Below, in pieces: positions 63,800-64,000 of a DNA stretch of 64,000 bases. Both the position numbers and the translations under genes were made by a program. Position 1 is the first letter of the stretch. Every line of letters begins with the position of its first letter. Source of the DNA: Kiloniella laminariae DSM 19542 (GTDB lineage Bacteria > Pseudomonadota > Alphaproteobacteria > Kiloniellales > Kiloniellaceae). A model generated the notes under the pieces. That model made no database searches. It had not been told where the DNA came from and worked only from the letters and a program-made list of their open reading frames with translations. The stretch covers positions 62,184-126,183 of the forward strand of contig NZ_KB893168.1 in the NCBI RefSeq assembly GCF_000374005.1, read 5' to 3'.

Positions 63800-64000
63800 A
63801 TGCAGTTAAAATATACCATTCTCTATGTCGACAATGTTTCTGAAACTCTCGATTTTTACGCAAGGGCTTTTGGTTTCTCCCAAAAAATGCTCCATGAAAG
63901 CGGTGATTATGGTGAATTGGATACAGGCTCGACCACTCTGTCATTTTCATCCTATGCATTAATGCAACAGCTGGGGAAATCACCGGAAAAACCCGATACC
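63800..64000 (+). CDS. VOC/glyoxalase-family protein, 5' end only
   Basis: ATG 63800 has AGAGG six bases upstream. The 67 codons before the window end read MQLKYTILYVDNVSETLDFYARAFGF in continuous frame (shown here as adjacent pieces), the first beta-alpha-beta unit of VOC proteins. It could be a glyoxalase, dioxygenase or resistance protein; the metal ligands lie beyond the window. Confidence 0.75.
   Translation, partial: MQLKYTILYVDNVSETLDFYARAFGFSQKMLHESGDYGELDTGSTTLSFSSYALMQQLGKSPEKPDT

Noticed and set aside
1-64000. tRNA, rRNA, CRISPR arrays, prophage or insertion sequences
   Set aside because: None was recognised when gaps were read: no tRNA-like cloverleaf, no regularly spaced repeats, no transposase or integrase gene.

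Overview
The window looks like chromosomal DNA of a free-living, probably marine, alphaproteobacterium of moderate GC content. This is inferred from gene content: a TauR-like MocR regulator with pta and soeABC, an OpgC/OpgG(D)/OpgH glucan locus, a Lrp-linked leucine dehydrogenase, a complete valine-degradation operon, and many ABC importers. I see no rRNA, tRNA, CRISPR array, prophage or insertion sequence. Coding density is high and both strands are used in short operons. The window is cut inside a gene at each end.

Layout. 1-9.4 kb: end of a DMT permease, a stand-alone hydantoinase/oxoprolinase-like protein, a PilZ protein, a FemAB/GNAT-like protein, a YeeE/YedE sulfur transporter, a TTC38-like repeat protein, an FAD amine/amino-acid oxidoreductase and a secreted esterase. 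9.5-14.5 kb: osmoregulated periplasmic glucan (OPG) genes, with opgC divergent from opgD/G-opgH. 14.5-26.9 kb: an EnvZ/OmpR-type two-component system divergent from a sugar operon that holds an ABC importer (four genes), a lactonase, an SDR dehydrogenase, an IlvD/Edd-type sugar-acid dehydratase, a KDG kinase and a KDPG aldolase. Together these form a transport-to-pyruvate route of the semi-phosphorylative Entner-Doudoroff kind.

26.9-33.8 kb: a second TTC38-like paralogue, then a methionine gamma-lyase gene followed by a pyruvate-dehydrogenase-type E1 gene. A TyrR-type AAA+ activator is divergent from them. Between them lie a full-consensus sigma-54 promoter and a near-perfect TyrR box. 33.8-42.9 kb: an orphan periplasmic binding protein, a small unknown protein, a polyamine-type ABC importer (four genes), a 940-base non-coding stretch and a chemoreceptor.

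43.2-50.9 kb: a TauR-like MocR regulator, then a 37-codon leader ORF followed by two mutually exclusive hairpins (a candidate attenuator), then pta and soeABC (phosphotransacetylase and membrane sulfite dehydrogenase). 51-61.3 kb: branched-chain amino-acid use, with leucine dehydrogenase and a divergent Lrp regulator, an unknown protein, and the operon mmsA-acyl-CoA dehydrogenase-HIBYL-CoA hydrolase-mmsB-acyl-CoA ligase with a divergent LysR regulator. 61.3-64 kb: a large exported phytase-like/beta-propeller protein and the start of a VOC-family gene.

The most unusual features are the sigma-54/TyrR control region of the methionine gamma-lyase operon, where the activator carries GAFTSA instead of GAFTGA; the candidate attenuator in front of pta-soeABC; and two collinear bacterial TTC38-like paralogues. 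All functions are read from sequence motifs and context; no database search was run.
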